DNA of 64,000 nucleotides from NCBI RefSeq assembly GCF_014694405.1, contig NZ_JAAUWV010000003.1:158046-222045 (forward strand), written 5' to 3'. Positions 29,631 through 37,071 of the stretch are shown here, piece after piece. The notes under the pieces were generated by a model. The model saw only the letters and a list, made by a program, of their open reading frames with translations. It searched no databases and was not told where the DNA came from. Both the position numbers and the translations under genes were made by a program. Position 1 is the stretch's first letter, and each line of letters opens with the position of its first letter. This DNA is from Pseudoalteromonas sp. S16_S37. GTDB lineage: Bacteria; Pseudomonadota; Gammaproteobacteria; Enterobacterales; Alteromonadaceae.

Positions 29631-30692
29631 TTAACTTGCGATGGTGAATGTTTGGGCTGTTTGAGTAATAACATTACCATTTTTATCTAAGACTTGAATT
29701 GACGCTGCTTCATTTTGTGTACCTGAGACAGTGAATTCAATCTCATCGGCTGTCCAATCACTGGTTGCAGTAATCTTAGCTTTACTACTTGCGTCAGCGA
29801 ATTGCAAACGACCATCTGATGTTTGTAAGAATTGTCCTTGCAGTTTATAGGTTACACTTTTATCCAGTGCGCTCCCTGAATCAACAACACTGTTATTCGT
29901 TGTATCAATAACATCAATGATAATTGGCGTTTGTGTTAGCAAACCGCTTAGCCAATTTACTAGTTCGAGGTAATCAGGATCGGAGTTAATCGAAGTTAAA
30001 TCGCCAGCATAATTTTTAATAAATGTTGGTGTAACAAACATGTAGGTGTCTTTGTGCAGTTTCCATTTGGTACTAATCGAAGACTCACTAAAACAAGGAC
30101 CAAGCTTTAGCTGCTGCTTATGTTGATCGCAGTCTGCGTAGACTACGATAGCGCTGATGCTTGGCATACCAAAGAGGTATTCACAAACGAATACGATATT
30201 ACCGACTTTGCTTTGTGAGGTACTTGATGAGCCAGACAAGTTTAATCCTTCTTTACCTATTGAAGAGACCATTGCCGAAGCAAAGCTCATTTCACCGGTG
30301 CCTGTTGCTAAACCAAGTAGAGACTCAATAAGCTCTTTGCTGAAGTCGGCACCAAAACTTGATGTTTCATAGCTAACATCTTCTTCAGTAACATGTACAA
30401 ATAAGCCTGAACCACTGATCACATTTTGTAATGCTTCGTAGTTATACAGTGAATAAGGTTTTTTAGTAGCAGGGTTGATTGTTGTTGTGATTGCTCGTGA
30501 CATACCGGCAAAGAAAACTGACACTTCTGAAAATACTTTTTGTACTGACTCCGACAGCTCATTGTTAGCATCAATAGTACTTGCCATCATGATATTGCCT
30601 GTTTCATTGAAAACGTAGTATTTTTTGGCTTCAATATTATTTGGGTTTTTAACTGCTGGATTTAATGGTGTTGTTTGATCTTGGACTGACAT
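29631..30692 (-). CDS. Unrecognised two-domain protein, longer paralogue
   Basis: 353 aa; family not recognised. Residues about 20-230 form the domain shared with the 232-aa neighbour. Residues about 255-353 are an extra C-terminal beta-rich segment (alternating hydrophobic pattern, Thr/Ser/Asp-rich, ending NVITQTAQTFTIAS) that looks like an immunoglobulin-like binding domain. Ser/Gly-rich stretch near 150-165. No signal peptide or membrane helix evident. Start ATG 30692 with AAGGAA five nt upstream. The pair reads as duplicated effector- or structure-type proteins rather than enzymes, but that is only inference. Confidence 0.75.
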   Translation of the reverse strand: MSVQDQTTPLNPAVKNPNNIEAKKYYVFNETGNIMMASTIDANNELSESVQKVFSEVSVFFAGMSRAITTTINPATKKPYSLYNYEALQNVISGSGLFVHVTEEDVSYETSSFGADFSKELIESLLGLATGTGEMSFASAMVSSIGKEGLNLSGSSSTSQSKVGNIVFVCEYLFGMPSISAIVVYADCDQHKQQLKLGPCFSESSISTKWKLHKDTYMFVTPTFIKNYAGDLTSINSDPDYLELVNWLSGLLTQTPIIIDVIDTTNNSVVDSGSALDKSVTYKLQGQFLQTSDGRLQFADASSKAKITATSDWTADEIEFTVSGTQNEAASIQVLDKNGNVITQTAQTFTIAS

Positions 30693-30796
30693 CAGCTTTC
30701 CTTACAAAATACGTAATTAGTGAGAGTAAGAAAAGCATATAGGTGAGACTTTGGTATGTAAATTACAGACACTTACACAAAATTAACAATAGTTAT

Positions 30797-30818
30797 AGAG
30801 CATGCAGTTGCATGCTCT
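30797..30818. terminator. Palindromic stem-loop after the decarboxylase gene
   Basis: AGAGCATGCA (30797-30806) and its exact complement (30809-30818) separated by two bases, 11 bp beyond the decarboxylase stop. The flank on the minus strand is AT-rich but not a clean T run, so termination is probable rather than certain. Confidence 0.55.
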
Positions 30819-30828
30819 GTTGCTGTGA

Positions 30829-32019
30829 TTATCCTAGTTTACGATCGGCTAAGCTTGGTTCATTTAAAACGACTGTCTGCGCGCGCTTAAAGAAGTTAAA
30901 GTCGGTTGCCGTTGCACTGGTATAAGCACCCATCATGCGAGCAACAATCAAATCGCCATTATTTAGCTTCGGTAGCATGATGCTTTCCGCTACTACGTCA
31001 ATGCTGTCGCATGTGGGACCTGCAAGAACGCTTGGGTAACACTCATTGCTATTGCTGATAGCAACAATCGGATAGCTAGCCTCATCAAATATCTGGCCAC
31101 TGAAAGAGCCATAAATACCATCATCTAAATAGTACCAAGTTTTGCCTTCACGCATTGCTTGTCCCATTACAGACGATACACTCATCATCGCTGGCGCGAC
31201 AATAAAGCGTCCAGGTTCTGCGAGAATTTGCACTGTTTCAGGCAGCTGCGCCAAAGCAGCATTAATAGGTACGCAAAACTCATCAATAGGCATTACCTGT
31301 TTCGTGTAGCTTACTGGAAAGCCGCCACCAATATCTAATGTGCTAAGTGCAGGTAATCCGAGATCAACCACCTCTTCCATTACTTGCTTGCAAGCAATAA
31401 TAGCATCCACATATTTTTGGGGACTGCTTGTTTGCGAGCCAACATGAAACGATAAACCTTTAATGTGAATACCTAACTGTTGCGCTTTGGAGATGATTTC
31501 AATCGCCATATCACGGTTGCAACCAAATTTTTTAGAGAGATCTGCAATTGCATCTGCATTGCGAAAGCTCAATCTTACCAATAACTCAACTTGCTCTTTA
31601 TAAGCGGTAAACTTATCCAGCTCATTGAGATTATCAACAACGAATACGCTACAACCATACTCAAGCGCGTCACGGATATCTTTATCACGCTTAATTGGGT
31701 GTGTGTGAATGGTTTTCTCGCTAGGCACGCCTTGGCTTGCAACTAACTCGACTTCACCGCTGGTAGCTAAGTCAAAACTTGCGGCTTCAGCTAATAATGT
31801 GCGAACAATAGCTTCGTGAGGAAGTGGTTTAAGTGCAAAGTGTAACGTTACATTGGGCAATGCGTTTGCAAGTGTACGGTATTGCTCACGAACAATGTCA
31901 CAGTCAAGCAAAAGTAACGGGGCGCCAAATTGAGCCACAGTAGTGTCAATTAGGTGAAGTTGTTCAGCACTAAGAGCTGAAGGTGAAAAAGCAGAAAAAT
32001 CCAACGCCGAGTTAGCCAT
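30829..32019 (-). CDS. Ornithine/lysine decarboxylase (PLP fold-type III)
   Basis: Decarboxylase of the alanine-racemase-fold group, making putrescine or cadaverine. In 396 aa: PLP Lys64 in HFALKPLPH, FDLATSGE, HPIK, FHVGSQ, the phosphate-binding GGGFP, the EPGRF motif and the second-subunit active-site Cys in GPTCDS. The open frame runs 15 codons further upstream, but ATG 32019 has a strong GGAGG five nt before it. KPLP in place of the usual KAN is like the Vibrio bifunctional lysine/ornithine enzyme, so both substrates are possible. Polyamine supply is the likely role. Confidence 0.9.
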   Translation of the reverse strand: MANSALDFSAFSPSALSAEQLHLIDTTVAQFGAPLLLLDCDIVREQYRTLANALPNVTLHFALKPLPHEAIVRTLLAEAASFDLATSGEVELVASQGVPSEKTIHTHPIKRDKDIRDALEYGCSVFVVDNLNELDKFTAYKEQVELLVRLSFRNADAIADLSKKFGCNRDMAIEIISKAQQLGIHIKGLSFHVGSQTSSPQKYVDAIIACKQVMEEVVDLGLPALSTLDIGGGFPVSYTKQVMPIDEFCVPINAALAQLPETVQILAEPGRFIVAPAMMSVSSVMGQAMREGKTWYYLDDGIYGSFSGQIFDEASYPIVAISNSNECYPSVLAGPTCDSIDVVAESIMLPKLNNGDLIVARMMGAYTSATATDFNFFKRAQTVVLNEPSLADRKLG

Positions 32020-32114
32020 AAGAGCCTCCAAAAATAGAAACAAACTTTCCAAATCATTTTTCAAATCAAGTTGAAAAGTTGAGCGTCAATAAGCGCGTAA
32101 ATACGCATTCAAAG

Positions 32115-32336
32115 TCACTCTTGGATAGTTGCTCTATCGCCTTGCCACACATGCCGTGTGATGTACTCGGATTGGCTATCATCAAGAAGCAATTGGATAT
32201 TAGATGCTGTTTTTTTATGATGCAATAAAAATTTTATAAAAAGAGAAATAAGATTTTCCAATCTATCATTGGTAACAATTGTTACATTTATTTCGTTGCT
32301 TGATGCAGCATACGCGATTATATTTTTGTAAGGCAT
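32115..32336 (-). CDS. Possible small protein upstream of the decarboxylase
   Basis: 73 codons on the decarboxylase strand, ending 95 bp before it. Composition is protein-like (hydrophobic SLFIKFLLHH in the middle, charged ends), but I recognise no family. The only upstream purine stretch, AAAGGG, abuts the ATG, so the ribosome site is poor. It could be a leader ORF of the decarboxylase or chance. Low confidence. Confidence 0.35.
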   Translation of the reverse strand: MPYKNIIAYAASSNEINVTIVTNDRLENLISLFIKFLLHHKKTASNIQLLLDDSQSEYITRHVWQGDRATIQE

Positions 32337-32378
32337 CCCTTTAATGGGAACTTTTTTTGACCATCGCTAGGAAATGAA

Positions 32379-32912
32379 ATGAACAAATTAGCTTTAACAC
32401 TTGCTCTTATCGCAGGTACCTATACCTCAATTGCAAGTGCCAACTCACAGGAAAGCAAAATAGGCTATTCATTAGGAACTGGTTTTCCTTACGTCTTAAA
32501 TGCTGAAATTGGCAGTTATTCTGAAGATGGTGGAATGTACTTTCAAGTGGGTCAAAGCTTAGATGTAGGTTTCACTTTTGGTTGGGAAAGAGTCATCAGT
32601 GATAATGATAAACATGCATTAGGTCTTGTTGTGGGCGCAATTGGCGTTAAGGCTAGCGATCGAGAGAGTGAATGCGAAAAAGACAAAGAACCATCAGTTG
32701 GAGGGGTTATTGGTTGCGCTATTGGTTCTGCATTTTTGCAAACTTTTGATAGAAAAAGCATCTATGGACTTGGTGTTAGTTATAGCTACTCATTTTCTAG
32801 AGCCTATCACGACAAAGGGTGGAAAATGCGTGTGATCGCGGGATACGGTGAGCAAAGAGCTAGTAAGGAAAATGAAGCTTCGGCCTCTATTGCTTTTAGA
32901 TATCAATTTTAA
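32379..32912 (+). CDS. Predicted small outer-membrane protein
   Basis: 177 aa with a clear signal peptide (MNKLALTLALIAGTYTSIASA, cleavage near residue 21), alternating hydrophobic/polar beta-strand pattern, Gly/Tyr-rich strands (YGLGVSYSYSF) and a C-terminal Phe (FRYQF), as expected for a small beta-barrel inserted by the BAM complex. Two Cys near 105 and 118 (SECEKDK...IGCAIG) could form a disulfide in a loop. No specific family recognised. A single-gene unit between the decarboxylase and an SDR gene. Confidence 0.65.
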   Translation: MNKLALTLALIAGTYTSIASANSQESKIGYSLGTGFPYVLNAEIGSYSEDGGMYFQVGQSLDVGFTFGWERVISDNDKHALGLVVGAIGVKASDRESECEKDKEPSVGGVIGCAIGSAFLQTFDRKSIYGLGVSYSYSFSRAYHDKGWKMRVIAGYGEQRASKENEASASIAFRYQF

Positions 32913-32967
32913 TCACAATTGTTATTGTGTACAGTGACCTCAGTTTGGTTGATTTTGGATAGTACCT

Positions 32968-33714
32968 TTGGGAAAAGTTGTTTTAATAACCGGTGCGAGT
33001 CGTGGTATTGGCGCTGCGACCGCAATAAAGTTGGCATCGTGTGGTTATAAAGTTGCTATAAACTTTAAAAATAATACTGAGGCGGCTTCCTCGGTACTGG
33101 AAAAAATACGTAGAAACGGTGGCAACGGTGCGCTTTTTCAAGCTGATATTAGCGATGAAAAAGCGGTGGTCGAGTTGTTTTCAATGGTTGAAGAAAAGTT
33201 GGGAGCAGTTAGTCACCTGGTTAACAATGTTGGGGTTTTACAAACACAAATGCGCGTAGAGCAAATGAGTGCTGAGCGTATAAATGCCATTTTGATGCAA
33301 AACGTTACCCCATATTTTATTTGTGCCCGAGAAGCCATTAAGCACTTTAGAACTCACCATGATACTACCCGATGCGCTATTGTTAATGTGTCTTCAGCCG
33401 CATCGCGCTTAGGTGGTGCCAACGAATATGTCGACTATGCCGCATCCAAAGGTGCCATTGATAGTTTTACGACTGGTTTATCATTGGAATTAGCAGGCAG
33501 TGGTATTCGAGTTAACTGTGTTAGACCTGGTTGTATCTATACTGATATCCATGCCGATGGCGGTGAGCCGCAGCGTGTTGAGCGCTTAGCTTCGTTATTA
33601 CCTATGAAGCGCGGCGGCACTTGCGAAGAGGTTGCTAATGCCATTGCATGGTTGCTTAGCAATGAAGCCAGTTATGTGACCGGGAGTTTTATTGACTTGG
33701 CTGGGGGAAAGTAG
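32968..33714 (+). CDS. Short-chain dehydrogenase/reductase
   Basis: NAD(P)-dependent oxidoreductase of 248 aa with classical SDR features: TGASRGIG at 8-15 (cofactor binding), NNVG near 87, catalytic Ser142/Ser143 in VNVSS, Tyr157 and Lys161 (YAASK), and PG near 181. The N-terminal Rossmann start and an Asn/Lys-rich NFKNN after beta-2 favour NADPH. The only credible start is TTG 32968, because a stop codon lies just upstream in frame and no ATG is available; GGAT upstream is a weak ribosome site. Substrate cannot be read from the sequence; FabG-like or glucose-dehydrogenase-like activity are both possible. Confidence 0.85.
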   Translation: MGKVVLITGASRGIGAATAIKLASCGYKVAINFKNNTEAASSVLEKIRRNGGNGALFQADISDEKAVVELFSMVEEKLGAVSHLVNNVGVLQTQMRVEQMSAERINAILMQNVTPYFICAREAIKHFRTHHDTTRCAIVNVSSAASRLGGANEYVDYAASKGAIDSFTTGLSLELAGSGIRVNCVRPGCIYTDIHADGGEPQRVERLASLLPMKRGGTCEEVANAIAWLLSNEASYVTGSFIDLAGGK

Positions 33715-33920
33715 CCGAAAGGGGCTTTTGAGTAAGCACTTTATTGGACGCTATGATTAAACCCCTAAAGTTGTTTTAGCTGTTAAGGCAAACAGTGGAA
33801 ACCAATTACAGGTTTAGGACAATATTTCTAACCTAATATAGTATTGTTGTTACTTTAGTTTTTAATTTTAGGGCCGATGAATAACATACAAATCTACTAT
33901 CGTGGAATAAGGATAATGAC

Positions 33921-34676
33921 ATGAAAATTAGTAGTAACCAAGGTGCGATGCAATACGCCAGCAATCAAGCTCCTTCAGAGCACGTAAATAATGCATCGTC
34001 AAATAAAACACCTAAGACTAGCCAAGACAGTAGTACGCTTAATACCGTACTTGCCGATGACATATTTACACCCTCAAACACTGACTTTTCTGAATATGAA
34101 AAAGCAAACTATACATCGGATGGTCGTTTAAATCTTCCTCCTGCTTTTGAGTCGCATCGAGGTGCAATCGAGGCGATTTTTACATCTATGGATAAACTTT
34201 ACAGTGATACACCCAAAGCGGCTCAACGCATGTTTCACGCATATTCTGGTATGGAAGAGCAGATACTTCGCGAGTCATCAGAGCTGAGTCATAAAGACTG
34301 GGGTTTTTCGGTTAATGAGCAAGGAGTATTGGTCGCTACAGGTCGGCTATCGGACGCGCAGCGTGATGTAATAGAAACAAAGCTTAACAGTAACGATAGT
34401 TTGGTGAAAGCTGCGCAAGATTTTAAAGCGCATTTTATCGAAGGGCTTGAAATACAACGAGGGGACTTGGGTAAGAGCCAGTATTGGGGCAAGTATGATG
34501 TAAATAATGAAAACTTTGCTGATATTATTGATTTTAAATCTATGATGAGTCTAATCGCAAACTCCAACGAAAGTAAGACAGGTGGGTTTGAGTGGAGGGC
34601 AAAAAGCCAGTATGCATGGGAACAAGGCATGGTTGCACAATTAAAAGCCAAAGCTGAGCCTAAATTTTCAACTTAA
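33921..34676 (+). CDS. Hypothetical protein with low-complexity N-terminus
   Basis: 251 aa; no family recognised. The first 50 residues are rich in Ser, Asn, Gln and Thr and probably unstructured; the rest is a mostly helical domain with AAQRMFHAYSGMEEQI near 103-118 and SHKDWGFSVNEQGVLVATGRLSD near 127-149. No signal peptide, membrane segment or Cys. This layout (disordered Ser/Asn-rich lead, helical body) resembles secreted effector or flagellar/secretion-associated proteins, but nothing proves it. ATG 33921 has AAGGATA upstream. Stand-alone gene followed by a stem-loop. Confidence 0.65.
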   Translation: MKISSNQGAMQYASNQAPSEHVNNASSNKTPKTSQDSSTLNTVLADDIFTPSNTDFSEYEKANYTSDGRLNLPPAFESHRGAIEAIFTSMDKLYSDTPKAAQRMFHAYSGMEEQILRESSELSHKDWGFSVNEQGVLVATGRLSDAQRDVIETKLNSNDSLVKAAQDFKAHFIEGLEIQRGDLGKSQYWGKYDVNNENFADIIDFKSMMSLIANSNESKTGGFEWRAKSQYAWEQGMVAQLKAKAEPKFST

Positions 34677-34683
34677 CTGAAAC

Positions 34684-34702
34684 AAGCAGGCAAAGCCTGC
34701 TT
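34684..34702. terminator. Stem-loop between convergent genes
   Basis: AAGCAGGC / GCCTGCTT (34684-34691 with 34695-34702), 3-nt loop, just after the 251-aa gene stop. No long T run on the plus strand. Confidence 0.55.
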
Positions 34703-34717
34703 GCCATAGGAGTGTAA

Positions 34718-35133
34718 TTAGCCTTTTGTACTTGAAAGTAGACGTTGCTTACAGATGTGGCCTAAAGAAACAATCTCGACATTAGGGCCACCAATACCAG
34801 TAGCTTGACCGAGTGATGTCGGTACGACCAATTGCCAAGCACCTATATTAAAGTTGGACTTCCAGCGGTTTACATAACCTAGGCTACGCTCAGCTCAGTG
34901 TGTTCAACTTCATAGTCGCCGTATGAGCATCGACCTATATCAAGCTGTTTCTTAACTTTACCTTCTGAGTTTGAAGTTAAAAAGGTACGCTCATCATTTT
35001 CAGAAGTTCTATTGTAGTAGTCTCGCCAGAGTCTAAATATTGCATTCGCGCCGAATACAGGGTGGCCCGTTGAGTCATTGAGGCTAAATGAGATATTCAG
35101 CTCCTGATATGCTTGAGTGGTCATGTTCATCAA
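34718..35133 (-). pseudogene. Possible frameshifted gene of unknown function
   Basis: Two protein-like stretches in different frames abut on the minus strand. The upstream part (34879-35133, 84 codons) has a beta-rich, transthyretin/CarboxypepD_reg-like pattern (TSNSEGKVKKQLDIG, GDYEVEHTELS). The downstream part (34718-34894, 58 codons) has no start codon of its own at its head but reads as compact protein (WQLVVPTSLGQATGIGGPN near its middle, ending LLSSTKG). The shift would lie near 34880-34895. It could instead be one intact 84-aa gene plus chance coding; the second stretch being open and well composed argues for a broken gene. Confidence 0.4.
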
Positions 35134-35270
35134 ATCAAATTGTGCCTATAAAGTTAACTTGTGAAATAAAGACACTCGAGTAAGTACTAAATAGCTCATG
35201 CTTTGGGTATTAAAAGTTTTGTTGTCATTTTTAATATTGGAGAGATTTTCCACACAGCCCTTTGCATAAT

Positions 35271-35286
35271 GTTAACTCAAGGTAAC
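35271..35286. promoter_or_regulatory. Candidate operator of the XRE locus
   Basis: Imperfect palindrome GTTAAC-N4-GGTAAC immediately after a CATAAT -10-like element (35265-35270) and 19 bp before the ATG at 35305. Position fits autoregulation by the XRE protein encoded downstream. Confidence 0.4.
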
Positions 35287-35304
35287 AAAGTAAAGGTAAA
35301 GACT

Positions 35305-35672
35305 ATGGATGGAATAATATCTTAAATGGAGTTAAGGCCACGGTTCATAATGTAAGCGGCTTTAACGATATTTTGCTATACAGAAAAGGAGATCAAAGCG
35401 TTTACATTAAGCATGTTTTTGCGACTAAAGTGTCTCATTGCTTAAAGCCGACAATAACGGCGCGAGATATTGATTTGATACGCCACCTTAACGGACTTAA
35501 GTTGCGTTATTATGTGCTAGTACATATAAAAAGTACGAATAGCAACCAATTTGACTTAGCGTTATTTTTAGATGACTTTGAAGCTATTCAGGGGATCCCT
35601 AAAGCGCTTGTACAGCAAAGAGCGATGCCGTTATCTATGGCTGTTCATATGATCAATTCGATTTTGTTGTAG
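35305..35672 (+). pseudogene. Toxin-position gene with apparent 1-nt deletion near its start
   Basis: ATG 35305 has a good ribosome site (AAAGG, 8 nt upstream) but its frame ends after six codons. A neighbouring frame is open from 35286 to the stop at 35672 and reads as convincing protein from codon three onward: WNNILNGVKATVHNVS, then FNDILLYRKG, VYIKHVFATKV and a helical C-terminus. Restoring one base after ATGGAT would give a single 123-aa ORF starting MDWNNIL. In the present sequence the only standard start in the long frame is TTG 35373 (99 aa, no ribosome site). The family is not recognised; the gene precedes an XRE regulator by 13 bp, as in toxin-antitoxin pairs. Confidence 0.55.
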
Positions 35673-35685
35673 GAGCTAGCTGGTT

Positions 35686-35961
35686 ATGAAAAATAATACG
35701 CAGCGCAGGAAGGCCCTTGTCGATAAGTTTAAGGTTGAGTTACAAACCGGTATACGCGCTTTGAGAAAAGAAAGAGGGTTAACACAAAAGCAGTTGGGCT
35801 CATTGCTGGGCGTCGATCAGGCTACAATCAGTAATTTTGAAAGTGGTAAAACCGTGATGAGTATGACTCAAGCCTACGAAGTCTATCTAGTGTTTGGTAA
35901 AGAGCTGGCATGTCTTACCCATGAAAACAATGATAAGCTTGAGTATCGCGGTAGTGCTTAA
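35686..35961 (+). CDS. XRE-family helix-turn-helix protein (antitoxin-like)
   Basis: 91-residue DNA-binding protein with a canonical HTH_3 domain: LRKERGLTQKQLGSLLGVDQATISNFESGK (about residues 25-54, LTQKQLG and ATISNFE being the two helices). Follows the disrupted gene by 13 bp and is convergent with the GNAT gene. Size and position suit an antitoxin/autoregulator. A chromosomal regulator of another gene is the alternative. Confidence 0.85.
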   Translation: MKNNTQRRKALVDKFKVELQTGIRALRKERGLTQKQLGSLLGVDQATISNFESGKTVMSMTQAYEVYLVFGKELACLTHENNDKLEYRGSA

Positions 35962-35976
35962 AACGGCGCGAAAGTC

Positions 35977-36504
35977 TCATGAAGTCAGTTGCTTGTAGTA
36001 ATAGCTGGTGCTACTAAAAACGCCTTCACTGTTAGTGACAAAGTGTGGAATTTGGCCCGACTTTTGGTAGCCTAGCGCTTGATAAAAAAGCTCAGATTTA
36101 TCACCTGTTTGTGTATCAAGAAATAATAACTTTATCCCTTGCTGTAAAGCGTCAGCTTCTAATGCAGCCATCAATTTTCGAGCTAACCCTTGTCGTTGAG
36201 CATGTGGATGAACAATGAGCTTTTCAACTTCAGCGCGATGTCGACCATTTTGCTTTTGGCAGGGAACAAGTTGTACAGAGGCTATCGGCGTATCACCATG
36301 AAAAATTGCATAAAGGCTGCGTTTGTTTTGCGCTACTGACGCTTCGATATCTTGCCAGTATGAGGTTAGCTGCTTTACATCTGCTGGCGCATAAAAGCCT
36401 AACGATGCGCCTTCATTTATACATGCCCCCAGCAGCTCTATGAGCTGTAATTGAAGTGGCCTGATCTGTTCAGACTGAATTATTTTTGTCACGTTTATAT
36501 TCAT
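35977..36504 (-). CDS. GNAT-family N-acetyltransferase
   Basis: 175 aa with the acetyl-CoA binding motif A: VEKLIVHPHAQRQGLARKLMAALE (about 92-115, the R-Q-G-x-A core visible) and a C-terminal FYQALGYQKSGQIPHF typical of GNAT folds. Acceptor substrate not predictable. Its ATG overlaps the stop of the HTH gene (ATGA), so it is translationally coupled to that regulator. Confidence 0.88.
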   Translation of the reverse strand: MNINVTKIIQSEQIRPLQLQLIELLGACINEGASLGFYAPADVKQLTSYWQDIEASVAQNKRSLYAIFHGDTPIASVQLVPCQKQNGRHRAEVEKLIVHPHAQRQGLARKLMAALEADALQQGIKLLFLDTQTGDKSELFYQALGYQKSGQIPHFVTNSEGVFSSTSYYYKQLTS

Positions 36505-36746
36505 GAATGTTGCAATCCACGTAGTGTTTGTTCGACTTCTTTGAGGTGTTGCTCCAATAGCTGTTTAGTCGCATTTAACTTATTACTTTGTTGCTTTGGT
36601 TTAGCCTGAGCAAGACGCACAGCATCATATAAGGTACGCTTAGGTAGCGCATATTGTTCTGCGGCCTCTGAAATTGAAAACTGCTCGCTGAGTACTTTGT
36701 GGACGGCCTCTAACACTAAAGGGTGATTGCGAGATATTGAGCGCAT
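36501..36746 (-). CDS. Small helix-turn-helix (Psq/HTH-type) protein
   Basis: 81 aa. An N-terminal pipsqueak-like helix-turn-helix is visible: AVHKVLSEQFSISEAAEQYALPKRTLYDAV (about 14-43). A C-terminal heptad-like helix (TKQLLEQHLKEVEQTLRGL, about 60-78) could dimerise. Starts at an ATG sharing one base with the stop of a 34-codon ORF (TAATG) and ends overlapping the GNAT start. Probably an autoregulator of this small operon; function inferred. Confidence 0.75.
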   Translation of the reverse strand: MRSISRNHPLVLEAVHKVLSEQFSISEAAEQYALPKRTLYDAVRLAQAKPKQQSNKLNATKQLLEQHLKEVEQTLRGLQHS

Positions 36747-36850
36747 TACTGGCTCCTTGCGCGTCTAACTGGATGTTGAGTGTCATGGATTTGCCAAATA
36801 CTGATATCCAAGTGCCATAGTAAGTAAAGAGTTTGATATAAGTCGTACAT
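36746..36850 (-). CDS. 34-residue microprotein or leader ORF
   Basis: ATG 36850 is preceded by a strong Shine-Dalgarno (AAGGTGG, five nt spacing), and its TAA overlaps the ATG of the HTH gene. The product starts MYDLYQTLYLLWHLDISIW and is Trp/Tyr/Leu-rich, then basic (VRRARSQ). Not a known leader peptide to me. Ribosome site quality and the TAATG junction argue for real translation, either as a microprotein or purely to couple ribosomes onto the HTH gene. Confidence 0.6.
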   Translation of the reverse strand: MYDLYQTLYLLWHLDISIWQIHDTQHPVRRARSQ

Positions 36851-37071
36851 GATAACCACCTTGTTATATTGTGATTGATGATTATCTATAGGAAGAACTA
36901 TACCAACTTTTTATTTTATTTAAATTCAGTATGTTATGTTTTTATCTGATTTTTTGATATGCCATTTTGCACCAAAATAGATTGATTGTGACTCATACTG
37001 CACTAGCGCGATGCATGAACTTAAGTGGCTGTTAAGCTGACAGCAAAAAACGAAATTGTTGAGATAAAAAA
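36851..37071. promoter_or_regulatory. Intergenic region upstream of the microprotein operon
   Basis: About 220 bp of AT-rich DNA between the lnt stop and the leftward microprotein-HTH-GNAT operon. It should contain that operon's promoter. I see no gene, RNA or repeat in it, and no clear terminator for lnt. Confidence 0.4.

Noticed and set aside
32320..32362. TCCC/GGGA hairpin followed by T7 upstream of the outer-membrane-like gene
   Set aside because: Only a 4-bp stem; too weak to call as a terminator or attenuator.
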